DNA from: Rhodosorus marinus
Taxonomy: Eukaryota > Rhodophyta > Stylonematophyceae > Stylonematales > Stylonemataceae
NCBI GenBank assembly: GCA_029953675.1
Contig: JAMWBK010000003.1
Span: forward strand, 1,488,001-1,552,000
Length of the DNA stretch: 64,000 bases
Direction: 5' to 3'
Shown here: positions 46,573-57,061 of the stretch, one piece after another
Numbering within the stretch: the stretch's first letter is position 1
How the letters are laid out: every line of letters begins with the position of its first letter
The notes under the pieces: generated by a model
Seen by the model: the letters and a program-made list of their open reading frames with translations, nothing else
What the model was told of the DNA's origin: nothing
Databases searched by the model: none
Made by a program: the position numbers and the translations under genes

Positions 46573-46965
46573 ATGAGCGAGCATGCTCCTAGTTCTACGA
46601 TCGAAAACAGTAGTGGTGACTTCTTACTTGAAGTCGTCAAAGCCTTGCATCCCCCATTCCTTCCCCCTCCCCCCCCTCTAATACTCATCACCCCCAGGGG
46701 GCGCCTGAACCAGCTGCGCCATCTGCGCCATCTGCGCTGGGTTCCAGGCTCTCTCCCCAGAAGTAGCCGTCTCCTCCAGATCTCTTCCTGGCGGTGCCCC
46801 CCGAGACGCGATTTCCTCCCCACCATTAGAGCACCCATGCGCGATCGAGATTCCTCCTCATTGTCCTCGATGAGCGTCTCTCTCCAGCCGAACCCCCACC
46901 TTCCTGGGTTCGCCGAAGCTCGCCTTCGGACCTCCGGAGCCCCACTGCGTCCCCGCCAACGCTAG
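46573..46965 (+). CDS. Hypothetical Pro/Arg/Ser-rich open frame, weak
   Basis: 130 codons from an ATG to a TAG. The start MSEHAPSSTIENSSGDFLLE looks ordinary, then poly-Pro and Arg/Leu repeats follow that come from a tandem TGCGCCATC in the DNA. The block is much richer in C+G than its flanks. The first 20 codons could be an exon; the rest is probably not protein-coding in this frame. Confidence 0.2.
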   Translation: MSEHAPSSTIENSSGDFLLEVVKALHPPFLPPPPPLILITPRGRLNQLRHLRHLRWVPGSLPRSSRLLQISSWRCPPRRDFLPTIRAPMRDRDSSSLSSMSVSLQPNPHLPGFAEARLRTSGAPLRPRQR

Positions 46966-47292
46966 CGAGACCGCTCCCCAGCAACAAAAGCCCAGGCTCG
47001 CAAAGAGTTGTCACCTCCGAGCCAGTCTACATCAGTCTTTTATAATGACTAAAACAGTCAATACTGAACAGCGACGAGATTTTCTTTAGATCGTTTGGCG
47101 GGCGGGCGCGTTGTTTGGGGATCTTGTTAGGGAGGCCCGGCGTGGATTGTTAGTGCTTGGGTCCCTACGAAGCGAGAAGTACAACTAGCTGGTTTGTTCG
47201 TCTTGAACTGCTTTATAATTCTTGTTTGTTCGAGCCTAGTTTTGTGAAGCCAAGTAGATTGAATTTTGATAGGTTGGCTGCAGAAAAGTACG

Positions 47293-47938
47293 ATGAGGAC
47301 CTGCTTTGTCGCGGGATCTATTGATCTCGTTGGTTGTGGTTCACGACTTCGAATTTGCAAGGATTCATGTGGGAAACGGCGGCGTTCGATGATGGCTGCG
47401 GTGGATGAAGAGGACGATCCGATGCTGGCAGATATCGCAGCCATGAAGAAGAGGATGGAGGGGAAAAAGAGTATGGAAAAAAAGAGTGAAGGTAGACTAT
47501 GACAAGCGGCTTTTGATAGCAAGCCTATGCGAAGCAATGGAGTCTTTTATTCAACTGAGGCGCTTTGGTTCCTTTCGCACATGTATCTCAGGAGGAATTC
47601 GTGCTAAAGTTGGACAGGCAACGACTGGAGTGCAAGACTTTGTATCAACGTTGCTGCTGTATAATTTCTTTGCGGTGATCTTCTTCCTCGTTTGGTTGGC
47701 TATTGGAGCTGGAATGCACTTTATTTTTGGAAACAACACGCTACTTGACCCGTAAGTGTGCCAACCAATGTACTTTCTTGGAGCCGAGTCGCCCCTGGAA
47801 AAGCGTACTCTGGCTAAACATCAAAAATACTTCGATACGAGTAGGTGGTTACAAATCTGGACCCCTCTGATTCAGCCCCTGTTGGGTGTGTTAATGTTGG
47901 GGACAATAATAAGTGGTACTATATCCAATATGCGCTAA
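47293..47938 (+). CDS. Plastid-targeted-type small membrane protein, family unknown
   Basis: Three exons, join(47293-47491, 47592-47751, 47845-47938), give 150 aa with phases matching. The N-terminus MRTCFVAGS then Ser/Arg/Lys-rich sequence has the early Phe and FVAG style of red algal plastid transit peptides; the mature part may begin near AAVDEEDDP. An acidic/basic helix (ADIAAMKKRMEGKKSMEKK) precedes TM1 (TLLLYNFFAVIFFLVWLAIGAGM). A second hydrophobic stretch (LIQPLLGVLMLGTIISG) ends the protein. This suggests a thylakoid or envelope protein. I do not recognise the family. An alternative donor inside exon 3 (after 47885, GTGTGT) would splice to 47967 with an 81-base intron, in phase, and replace the second hydrophobic stretch with a 110-residue soluble tail (see next feature). 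Confidence 0.6.
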
Positions 47939-47966
47939 GGTTTATGCCGAACGTGGATTCTACCAG

Positions 47967-48298
47967 TACGGGTCGCTCCAGCTCAGCTCGTTAGCGCATT
48001 CGCGACCGCCGTCAAGAAGACCGAGCGTTGGGTAGGACTACTTTCCCAGCTGGTCAGCCAAGGTGGCGAATTCTTTGATTGTGCACACGCTTTCAATCAC
48101 CCTGTAAAATACAAAATTTTCGAATTCGACTGGTGCTCAGACAAAGAGGGGGATCCTAACGGATACGAAGAGAAGCGGGAAGCATTGAAGCGGAACCGCA
48201 CAAATCTGCACAAGTTCGCGCAGTTTGTGAACGTTAGGGGCGGACGAGATTTCATGGCATATCGGCGCCAAGCTCATCGGACCATTGTCACCGAATGA
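47967..48298 (+). CDS. Probable exon without own start: soluble C-terminal domain
   Basis: An open stretch of about 110 codons to a TGA at 48296-48298, preceded by an acceptor-like TACCAG. It reads VAPAQLVSAFATAVKKTERW, then FFDCAHAFNHPVKYKIF and FDWCSDKEGDPNGYEEKRE, ending HRTIVTE. The composition is that of a folded soluble protein. No ATG lies near its start. It most likely belongs to the preceding membrane-protein gene through the alternative exon 3 donor (phase 1 on both sides), or to an uncalled gene. No family recognised. Confidence 0.42.
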
Positions 48299-50331
48299 GG
48301 ACCGAGAGGGACTACTAAGATGATACTTTGGCGAATCAGGCAGAATTCCTCATCTCGTCGTCGCGTCGAACTGGCCCTAGGAGGAATCGTCGAACGAGAA
48401 GTATGAGGGAGGAATTGTTCAAAACGATCCGAGCCGATGACAGAGATTCTGAAAACATTTCCAAGTCTCTTCTCCCTCGTGACGGTAACAGGGTATACAC
48501 GTAGTAGTACGTATAAGGGCTAGCTTCCTTGTGAGGATCGCATCCATCAAGCACTCATAGCTCGCACTTCGCCCCATCGCTCTGGAACCCACTGTTTTCT
48601 CTCGCGGAGAACAGGTTCGCGAATCTAGGGGCCCTGCAATCATACGGAGACGTTTTAAACCAGAGTACGTTCAGTCCTGTCGGCGGTAGTAACCATCATA
48701 TCAAAGGTCAGCGCCCATCGCCTGCTATTAAAAAGCCTTCTGCGCAAGTTACCAACGTATCACATATACCCCGGATAATAGGGCTTAAGCAACCAACCGA
48801 ACCACGCCATTCACTTCGCGAACGTGATCAGACAATATGACCCAAGCGCCCAAGCCAGCCAAGCCAACCACACCATCTACGTCGCTAGGTGCCGACACTC
48901 TCAGACAAGTTGCTACGCTATCGATCCGCAACTGCGAAAACCACTTGCGACAGTGAGATTATCCTTTTGTTATAAAAAAAATATTAAAAACAGATAAACC
49001 CAACTTTACTTGCGTATGATTTGTCTACTCATCTACTAAGCTATTTCTACTTGGTAAATAATAACAATAAACAATATTAAACTATTAATAATAAACTAGC
49101 TAGAATCATTTGAAGTAACATAATTGGTAAGAAACAAAGCTTTTGACTGAAGTAAATAATTTAATATAATACACTACTATTTGTTCCTCTGGCAGTTTAG
49201 GGGTTATACCCCATCTATGTCCTTAGAATAAAGGATTTATTTACCATAAATAGAAATAGTGCACTATGCCGGTAGAACTATTAGAGGGGGGCATATCGAA
49301 GCAACGAGCACGAGGAACGAAATATTTTAGTATATAGACACTAATTTACCAATTATATGTCGTTAAATACTAAATAATAAAGGAACTTTTTGAGACCTGG
49401 TGCAAGAGGCGACCTCAGGACCGCCCACAATTAAATTACCAAAAAATCATAAAACAATTTGTGTTTTTTAATATATTTTGTTTTCATGTCCATGTGAATA
49501 TATCCGAATAGATAAGATCGACCCCTTTACCCCTCCATGCAATTTCCATTGAAAAGCTTCCTTTCGCTCAAAGTTTAGAGTTAAAGGAAGAATTCTAGTA
49601 AACAAAATAGTGCCACCCTACTTCAGGGGGGTAAATTGAACCCCAAACAAAAAACCTAATTCTCATGTTTTCTATTTATATTTGAAGAGTCTCCTTAAAT
49701 ATCTTGTTCTACTCCTTGAAAACTATTTCTTCTAAATGAATTCTCTTGTCATGCGAGTTGAGAAGCCCCAAAAAAGTTTTGGGATTTTTATTGGCTCAAA
49801 AATGGGCCTCCCTAAAATTTGAATAGCTACCGTTCTTTTGTAGATAAGTCTCCTTCAAAAATAGTTTCGTTTTTAAAGGTAATTAGGAGACAATGATTCT
49901 TGTTTTTGAAAAAGAGCATGATTTGGATTCAACTGAGCATTTTCTAGGTTTTTTTTTTGTTCGTCGTTCCTTTCGAGATGGGATGTGTTGGTTGTTCGAG
50001 AGTGGGATGGAGAAATGTCTATGTGGGAGGGAAGGGGGGGGTTTGTGGGGGGTGGGGAGGGGGAGGCGGAAGGGAAGTCGTGGGAAGGAATGGTTTGCAG
50101 GTGGTGAGGTTTCTTGACTATTGAAATAGTTATGTGACGATGAAAGATTTCAGCAAAAGTTTTTACGAAATACTGGAATTTACCACCTTGACGTGCTTTT
50201 GAGATTTCGTCGTGCTGGTTTTTACGTGCTTTTCGGGGGGTGTTTCTGCGAGAAGCGGGGTTTGAAGGAGTGTTTTTGGGTGGGATCATAGTACTATGAT
50301 GGTATAAGTTGTTTTGGTATTGTAGATAAGA
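48299..50331. other. Intergenic, AT-rich core
   Basis: 48960-49900 is strongly AT-rich with no gene. A long minus-strand frame at 49873-50598 is antisense to the next gene and its leader and is not called. The G-rich tract at 50025-50080 lies within 310 bases of the next start codon. Confidence 0.5.
50025..50080 (+). repeat. G-rich tract with quadruplex potential
   Basis: At least five runs of four or more G separated by one to six bases lie in the upstream region of the bHLH-GAF gene. On this strand they could fold into a G-quadruplex. Confidence 0.6.
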
Positions 50332-51926
50332 ATGATGGCGTTGCGAAGAAATCATGACGGGACTAGTGATCATGACGGAAAGGATGAGGAATCGACGTTT
50401 CTGAACGAGGACTTTGAACTCGGGGTTATTGAAAATGCGTATCGAAGCGGGACGATGCCCAGGCTCACGGGTGTGTCCTCGGGGGCGCCATTGCCTGGAA
50501 TGAACTTTACTAATGAAATGGAGGGAAGGCCAAATTCGCATGCGATGAGTGCTGGTGGTCTGTTCGCGGACGAGCTCGATGACTTTGACCCTATGCATGA
50601 CACTACATCCAGACTGCCCATTGATGGAACAGAACCAAGACAGGAAAACGGATTAATTAGCGACGAGGCTGGCGGAAAAGTTCCCTATGCAAATGTAAGC
50701 TTATTTCCGACGAGAAAATGTTATCCTCCGTCTTGCGAATGAGCAACATCGCTTTCCCTTGTGAGTTGTGTCGAGAGAACTAATATCTCTTGGTCTGCTT
50801 TAAAAACACAGGGAACTACGAAATCGCTCGCTGGTTCAAAGCGCAGCCACGACAGCTTGGACAATGACAATGACGACGACGACTCGCATTCGTTTTCGAA
50901 ACTAACAAAAACGGGAAAGGATTCGAACAAGAGCCACACACGGAAATGCCGAGAGAAGGTCAACGACAAATTCAAGCAGCTTCTTGAGGAGTTGCCAATG
51001 CCTCCGGCGGGAATTGAACTTCAGCACAAAGCCCAGATCCTGGATTACACGATAAAGACCCTCAAGGAACTGTCAAACCGGAAGACCTCTCTGGAAACTG
51101 AGTTGGCCTTCAGCAGCAAGAAGAACCTGCTTAGATGGGTTGATAATGTCATTTCCAACGCAAAAAACTTCCCTGATGCGGTGAAACCCTTCTTGGATAT
51201 GTTCTGCACCAAAAAGGGATGGAAGTATGCTGAGCTTTGGCTACCAGCGAAGAACGTGGGCGAAACGACTCACGGGAATCAGAGAGAAGTAAGAAAATGC
51301 ATGCAGTCCCTTGTCCCTTGTTGGGGTCCGAGCAAAAAAAAAAAAAATATGCATTTGCGCTTCTGGATTCATGCCGGCCACCTCGTGTGGGGGTTTTGCT
51401 CTTAAGAAACGCTAACGCGGAGTTGCTGCTGTTTTTCTCTTGCCTGCCAGATGCTTCTCCGGCTTCGTCGATGGGTTCTGAACAGATCACTGGGAGGTGA
51501 GGAACGTGAGAATCTCTTGAAGTTCGCTGCGAAGAGTGAACACTTCACTTTCAACCCACGCGTGGGTGTGCCTGGAAGAGTTTTTAGCACGCTCAGACCA
51601 GAGTGGCTACCCCAGCTTGACAATGATGAAACTTTTGTTCGTGCGTCTGAGGCCTCAGAGTTCGGCTTGAATGTCTGCCTAGCAGGTATGTTTAAACGAG
51701 TTCGGAGGACGCAACGTGGGTATGGTAGTCAAGTTGGACAGACCCTGAATGTGAATGCCTGGACCTTTTTGCTTCGTTAGTGCCGGTTGTGGTCCGCGGA
51801 CAAGTCGCCGCGGTGACTGTCTTCTTTGACACGGAGGTCAGGGACTATGACGCGGATTGTCTAGACCTTGCGATTGACATTGCCAGTCTCACTGGTAACG
51901 CTTATGGAGCCAAGACTGGTTTTTAG
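50332..51926 (+). CDS. bHLH protein with C-terminal GAF domain
   Basis: Four exons, join(50332-50694, 50812-51288, 51451-51685, 51781-51926), give 406 aa with all phases matching. Residues 1-155 are acidic and unordered. Residues 160-211 are a basic helix-loop-helix: a basic region KSHTRKCREKVNDKF, helix 1 with KQLLEELP, a loop PPAGIEL and helix 2 KAQILDYTIKTLKEL. The E-box-reading Glu of the basic region is replaced by Thr164, so DNA choice may differ from CANNTG. Residues about 250-400 read WKYAELWLPAK, FTFNPRVGVPGRVFSTLRPEW, FVRASEASEFGLNVCLAV and VAAVTVFFDTE, matching the GAF pattern (F-x-P-G-x-G-x-P-G-R-V, P-x-W, F-x-R-A, A-V-P, V-x-x-F-F). GAF domains bind small ligands or chromophores or mediate dimers. 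A signal-responsive transcription factor is inferred. Confidence 0.85.
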
Positions 51927-53697
51927 TGCCTAAGGCAGCCATAAACCTGTACGCGAATGAGCTACCGGGGAGGACCAGAGACACACCTAGCTACTATTGA
52001 TTGATGACCCTGAGCGCTGATTACCTTCTATCCAGGAGTCGGATGCATGCGCCGAGGCTGTGGAAGAGGAAGGAGACTCTGCCGACTTCGGAGGAAGCCG
52101 CATGCACAGACCGAAAGTGTACAGACTTACGGACCGCAGTCCACAGCTATCCTTCTGTTTTTTCGGTTTGGAAGGCGCAAAGACTCTCTAGGAGGTTGCT
52201 CTAACGAGGAAACCAGATTGGACTTGCGATATAAGATGCGCGTGTTTTTTTTTCTATCCTATTAATTTTTGTATTCAAGAAAAATCCATTCGCAACAAAA
52301 CACATGGTGCAAGCGAATTGGTTTCACGATTAGAAGCTGGAGCACGAAGGGTTTCATCTACATTTGTTTATAGGATGAAGTACTGGAGACAACCAGCACA
52401 TCAAAACTCCAAACGAAGAGCTCACCCACAGGAAGCGCCAGCACAGGAACGTTGGCAAGCGCTCAGACCCCTGCCCAAGCAATGCAATCCGTCATCGATC
52501 ACAGTCAAGGAATCAAGTCCTTAACAGTCTAAGGAAAGCTTTCTTTTGCATGATGCTTGTCATCACCGCGCTGTTTTTTTTGGCTCATTCGCTTCGATAG
52601 AGTAAATAGTTTACCGCAGTACACCTTCTGAGCCCGGTTCACATCGCTTCTGGCCCTTCGGTATTGAAACTTGCAGCCCACTGGCCTACAAGAATTGGAG
52701 ACGGGAACGATATTGCAGATTCAATGCCAAAGAAATGTAACCAAACTTATGCGTTATCCCCAAGGGCAAACGATTGAGTGCTCAAGGAAGGGAATCAGAC
52801 AGTACGAATACATTTCTAGAAAAAGAATTGCGGTTTTCTCAACATTGAAGAAAACGGTCTTCAGCACAACGAAAACGATTCTTCTCCATCATAAGTAGGC
52901 CCTTTCAACAGATTTGTCGCGCGTACAGAAACGGATTCACAGGAGGGAAGAGAATTTTAAACTCACGGTGGTTGTTGTTATTGGCTTCCCCGCCTTGCTC
53001 GGCTGCGGGGAACAGTTTTCAATAGTAGTAGAGCAGGTCCAACGCTGCGAAAAGAGGATAGACATCGCTTCAGAAACTTCGCAACCGAAAAATGGGAAAG
53101 ACCGGATCGACGGCTCATAAGATGGATACACGGAGAAAAGATCAGACAAGGCATATATACATGAGAAAAACTATTTCGACAACGCGAAGCTTCAGTTCAA
53201 GTGTTGGATTAAGTTTTGACAATCATCATCTCCTTCCGGGAGGGAGAGTAACAGCTCGCCGCTGTAGGTGAGTCCTCACCTAGTCCCGCAAACCCTGGAT
53301 GTCTTCTTTGATCTCAGACTGGACAAAAACCCTGTGACGTCGAAGGTGAAAACAACAGTTCAGAGCCGTGAAAGCCTCAATTCAGGTTTGGGGGAAAAAA
53401 GGCTTTGAACTATAGTGAGCGTGAAGACTGTCAGAAAATAGACTAACTCTGCCTTTCCAAGTCTCCGCTGCGGGAGACGGGATCAGCTCAAAGTGAAGAA
53501 AATAGTTTTGTGTCAAATAAAAGTCTTCATGCAGTCTTCTAGTAATCTGGAGGACGTTTGTGGGCACCCCGTTCTCTATCAAGTTTAGATGAGCGCGCTC
53601 AAAAGTGATGTTATCAATCGAGGACAACCTCAACGTTCTTTGCAAACCCTACCATCCCAAGGAGTTCGTCGATATAAAAGCCAATCAAAGCTCCCAG
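51927..53697. other. Intergenic
   Basis: Downstream flank of the bHLH-GAF gene and of cytochrome b5. A minus-strand open frame of 87 codons at 53382-53645 (RAHLNLIENGVPTNVLQI) lies just beyond the cytochrome b5 stop; it might be a further exon of that gene, but the intron would be under 60 bases. No other candidate. Confidence 0.4.
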
Positions 53698-54139
53698 CTA
53701 CCTCAGAGACGCTACTTCATACTTCCGTAGAAGATCCTGCGCCACTTTAGAATGATGGATAGCTTCAAACTCCACAGTCACATCCTTCCCTACGCCAAAA
53801 CAAGAAAAGCAATTCTCGAATTTCAAAAACAGCGCAAACCAAGAAACACATTCTAAAATTTATCAGCACATGTAGCTAACTTCAATCCCTACCTGCTCGC
53901 TCTCGAATCAACCCCTCTCCCCCAGGATGCCGTCTCCAAAACCCACTCAAATCATAGACACGATCGTGAACCGCAACATATAAATCATCATCACTTTTAT
54001 GTTTAGACACTTGAAACAGCGTTAAACTCTTCTTCTCCTTTCCATCTTCATCCATAACTACTCTTCTACTATCAAACACAAAATTACCAAATCCATTTCT
54101 CACCAAAAGGTTTCCATGACCTTCCCCCACCCACTCCAT
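53698..54139 (-). CDS. Cytochrome b5 domain protein
   Basis: Two exons, complement(join(53698-53789, 53893-54139)), give 112 aa. The intron (103 bases, GTAGGG/TAG) splits a Gly codon. The core is YVAVHDRVYDLSGFWRRHPGG, then FEAIHHSKVAQDLLRKYEV. Heme ligands are His71 in HPGG and His95, the usual 24 residues apart. The N-terminal 40 residues are unordered and specific to this protein. There is no hydrophobic tail, so it is either soluble or the electron-donor part of a larger protein; the final CTGAGGTAGCT reads as a stop but would also serve as a splice donor. Cytochrome b5 domains pass electrons to desaturases, hydroxylases and reductases. Partner not identifiable. Confidence 0.85.
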
Positions 54140-55072
54140 CCTCTTCCTCAGAACGCTCTACACTTTCTCTCACCAAAAACCCTCAAAAACGTCCAACTCC
54201 TCCGAAACGCGGAAAAAAATCCAACTCCATCCAAACCCGCCGATTTCAAAGTTTATTACTAAAACCCAACTAAAAACGCAACTTTTTGTCTGTAGACGAA
54301 AAGCATATTTTAGCCCTTTTTCATCGAATTCAAATCAATAAAAATAGTACTAAAAAATACGTTTTCGGATTCCTTGCTTTTTAAGCAAAGAATATGGGTT
54401 TTTGGGTTTTCTTCGAATTGTTTTGCTTATTTTAAGTTTGGCTGGGGAGGGTTTTGGGTGAGTAGCGATTGGGTATGGAAGGGGCTTCTCCATCTGAAAC
54501 TTGAGGATCCTGGGTGATCCTTCTCTGTTGATGTAATGCTCCAAATGCTGTTACTTTGTCGATCTCCTCAAGTTTGTTTTGCTTGGCATATGCCGTTAAC
54601 CCCTCAACCAATGAGACAGTAGGGGAAGGTTTGGTCTTCGCCTAAGAGTTTCTGACCTTGAACTCTAATTTAATGATTCGAGCAGTTCTTGAAGGGGTCC
54701 CAGATGTATTCCTTTCCTGCGCAACATCACCTTCGACGAACTGCTTTGCTCCCTCTCGTACACCCAGAAGCGCTAAGCTGCTCGGTTCTTGACACAGCAA
54801 CTTCGTCAAAAGCGCTTGGGAGGCAACGACCCTCGATTTCTCTCGGATTCGGTTAAACGCATACCAGCGAACGGAGTGCTTGTCATGCACCGGCTAGTAC
54901 GAACAAGCCTCTTTCTGGTGGCAAGTCAGTCAGCAAATGGTCTTGGCGACCTTGAGATTGGGACAGGTCCTTCCTCGCTTCCGAGTAGGCCAACTTTTGG
55001 TTAAAACTGAAGGTAGAAAATGTTTCATTGTAACGGTAGCTAGATTACAACCTCCCATCATCGCGCTTCCGC
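54140..55072. other. Intergenic between cytochrome b5 and carrier
   Basis: Probable promoter of the cytochrome b5 gene (54140-54550, AT-rich). An open minus-strand frame at 54642-54890 (RWYAFNRIREKSRVVASQA) lacks an ATG and stays uncalled. Confidence 0.4.
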
Positions 55073-56434
55073 TCATGCAACGTGGGCTTGAGCTGGAAAG
55101 GATTTCGACAGGTAGCCCGATACAGTCTCAAAGAGGAAGAAACAGGCTGCGTTTGCTGGAAAAGCTCGAATCAGAGCTGGTGATACGCCCTACAGAATAG
55201 TGGAAATGGATCCTAAAATTCAGATTTAGAGCTACCTCCAAGGAACATTGAGCTCTCTGTCTGTCTGTCTGTCTGTATGTCTTTCGCGAAGTAAAAGGTT
55301 CATCGCGTATACGTACACGGAAGAATCCACGGAGTCCAGATTCTTTGTAGATCGCTGTAGCGCAGTCAGCTGTACTTTTATACCTCGGCGATACATCGCT
55401 GTCAGTCTGGATTCTTGTCTTAATGATATCAAACGGATAAGTCTGAGTCACACGGGCAGGGAGATTGGGTCTTAAACAAACAGGACGAACTGGAATCATT
55501 GTCTGCACGTATGCGATTTGACGTTACCGAGCCCCAATACACTACACCAGCGACTCCTCCTGACAATAGCAACGTTGACTGAGAAGGGGCTTTCCCGACA
55601 TCGGTCAAGCTTTTCTTGAGCACCTCGTAACATGTGAAGTACGCTAATCCTCCTGGAACTTCACGTAGAAGAGTGGGGGTAAGTCCTTTGTACATTCCGA
55701 GAATTCCTCGATTCCTGATGATGCTGCGAATGCAATCCATTGGTCTGGTAGTTGATAACGTAGAGAGTAACAATTAGTGACAGGAAGATTAAGCGTTTGC
55801 GTGTGGACGTGCATACCCTTTGTAGGAGACATGTCCCTCAGATTGTATCTGAAGTCGGCACTTCACAAGCTCCGTTGGACATGCCACTGCTGCCATGAAA
55901 ACGCCAGATCCAGCACCACAAGCAGCGTACATAGAGGTTGTCAGGGGAGCATTTTCCTGATGCAGAGGGACACAACGTTGGTGAGCCCGCAGTGCTAAAC
56001 GATTTTCTTTGTTCCAAGGAGTGGTGTACAGAGAGACCGTATCATCCTTACAGGCAGGTTTGAAATCTTCCTAGCCATTCCTCTGAGGTATCCGTTGGCA
56101 GAGAAGAGAACAGCATTGAGTACCGATACCGTGGCCAGCGGGGGGGCAATCCCCCGGAAAAGTCCTGGCAGGCCCTCGCTCTTAACCACTTGTCGAAAAA
56201 TAGACACCGCTCCATGATCAGATACAGAAGCCGACATTTGCAGCTTTACTTTGATCGTGTCGAATGGATGACCGACGATGATTTGGCCTGCGCCACCACA
56301 TGATCCCTGGAATTCGTCACAACAAGGAGAGTCTCTTAGGCACAGGATTCGAACACACCGAACTCGGATACTGACAAGTTATCCTTTCTTACAGCTACAA
56401 CATCGAGAGCAAAGTTTCGGATGTCCCAAGACAT
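55073..56434 (-). CDS. Mitochondrial carrier family (SLC25) transporter
   Basis: Six exons, complement(join(55073-55189, 55317-55442, 55528-55744, 55817-55956, 56052-56306, 56393-56434)), give 298 aa, the usual length of the family, with all phases matching. The three repeats each carry the carrier signature: HPFDTIKVKLQM in repeat 1, CPTELVKCRLQIQ in repeat 2, YPFDIIKTRIQT in repeat 3. Matching even-helix segments are also present, for example GLFRGIAPPLATV and GMYKGLTPTLLREVPGGLAYFTCYE. The start MSWDIRNFALDVVAGSCGGAGQIIVGHPFDTIK is like the carnitine/acylcarnitine and basic-amino-acid carrier group. Substrate is not settled: repeat 2 contains ELVKCRLQ with an Arg, fitting that group. It should sit in the mitochondrial inner membrane and exchange metabolites with the cytosol. 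The last intron contains a CTGT repeat. Confidence 0.9.
55257..55276 (+). repeat. CTGT microsatellite in carrier intron
   Basis: Five tandem CTGT units inside the last intron of the carrier gene. Confidence 0.85.
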
Positions 56435-57061
56435 TGGAAGATAATTCCTGCTGCCAGAAACCAGCCCAGATTGCCCGAGCTCAAAAAGTACTGGCCGCTG
56501 GTCAAGACTCTATTTGCCCCTCAAACCCAAGCGGAAACTAGAGATCCAAAGTGTAACATGAACGATGTTACAACAGCGCCGGCAACTCTACTAAGTATTC
56601 ACCTCTGTATCCTCGGAACGACGACTATGACGTCCCACATTCCTTTTTTTTTGATTGCAAATTCGAATGCGGAATACTGAGGTGAAGAAACCTGGAACTA
56701 TTCTGGTATTGAGGGTCCCACGATGATGTCATTGATGCACGCGAAGCTTGCTACTTGGCCAAGGGATCACGCTGGGGCGTAATTTGTTGTGTTCTTTGTA
56801 CAGTGAAACAGTTGAGGTCCACCCTGAAGTTTTCCGAACTTGAATTATTGACGAGTCTACGCTGGGTGTGGGGTTGGGCGTGCGACGACCCCCGTTTGAG
56901 AAGGGTCCGCGTCATCGTTGCATTTCATTTTCGGCATTTTCTCTTTAAAAAGCTTCCCTCATCAGCATTGACAAAGGCCGACAACTGATGAACAAACCTG
57001 ATCGCCACAGCGGAGAAGTCCCTACATCGACGAGACCACCGATTTCTCACCAATACAATTT
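56435..57061. other. Intergenic between carrier and R3H-SUZ gene
   Basis: About 630 bases, upstream of the carrier and downstream of the R3H-SUZ gene. A last exon of the R3H gene could lie here, because SWE is followed by a GTGACC donor-like site; none was identified. Confidence 0.4.

Larger units (their letters stand above)
43409..47292. other. Intergenic, 3.9 kb
   Basis: A/C-rich upstream flank of RSH (43430-43800), then AT-rich sequence. A C-rich frame at 46573-46965 is listed separately. A 11-bp stem-loop lies at 46320-46359. No other gene supported. Confidence 0.45.

Noticed and set aside
49873-50598. 241-codon minus-strand open frame
   Set aside because: It is antisense to exon 1 and the leader of the bHLH-GAF gene, and low in complexity (Ser/Pro/His).
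56307-56392. Possible tRNA T-arm (GTTCGAATCC-like) in carrier intron 1
   Set aside because: The flanking bases do not form a 5-bp T stem, and no acceptor, D or anticodon arms fit.
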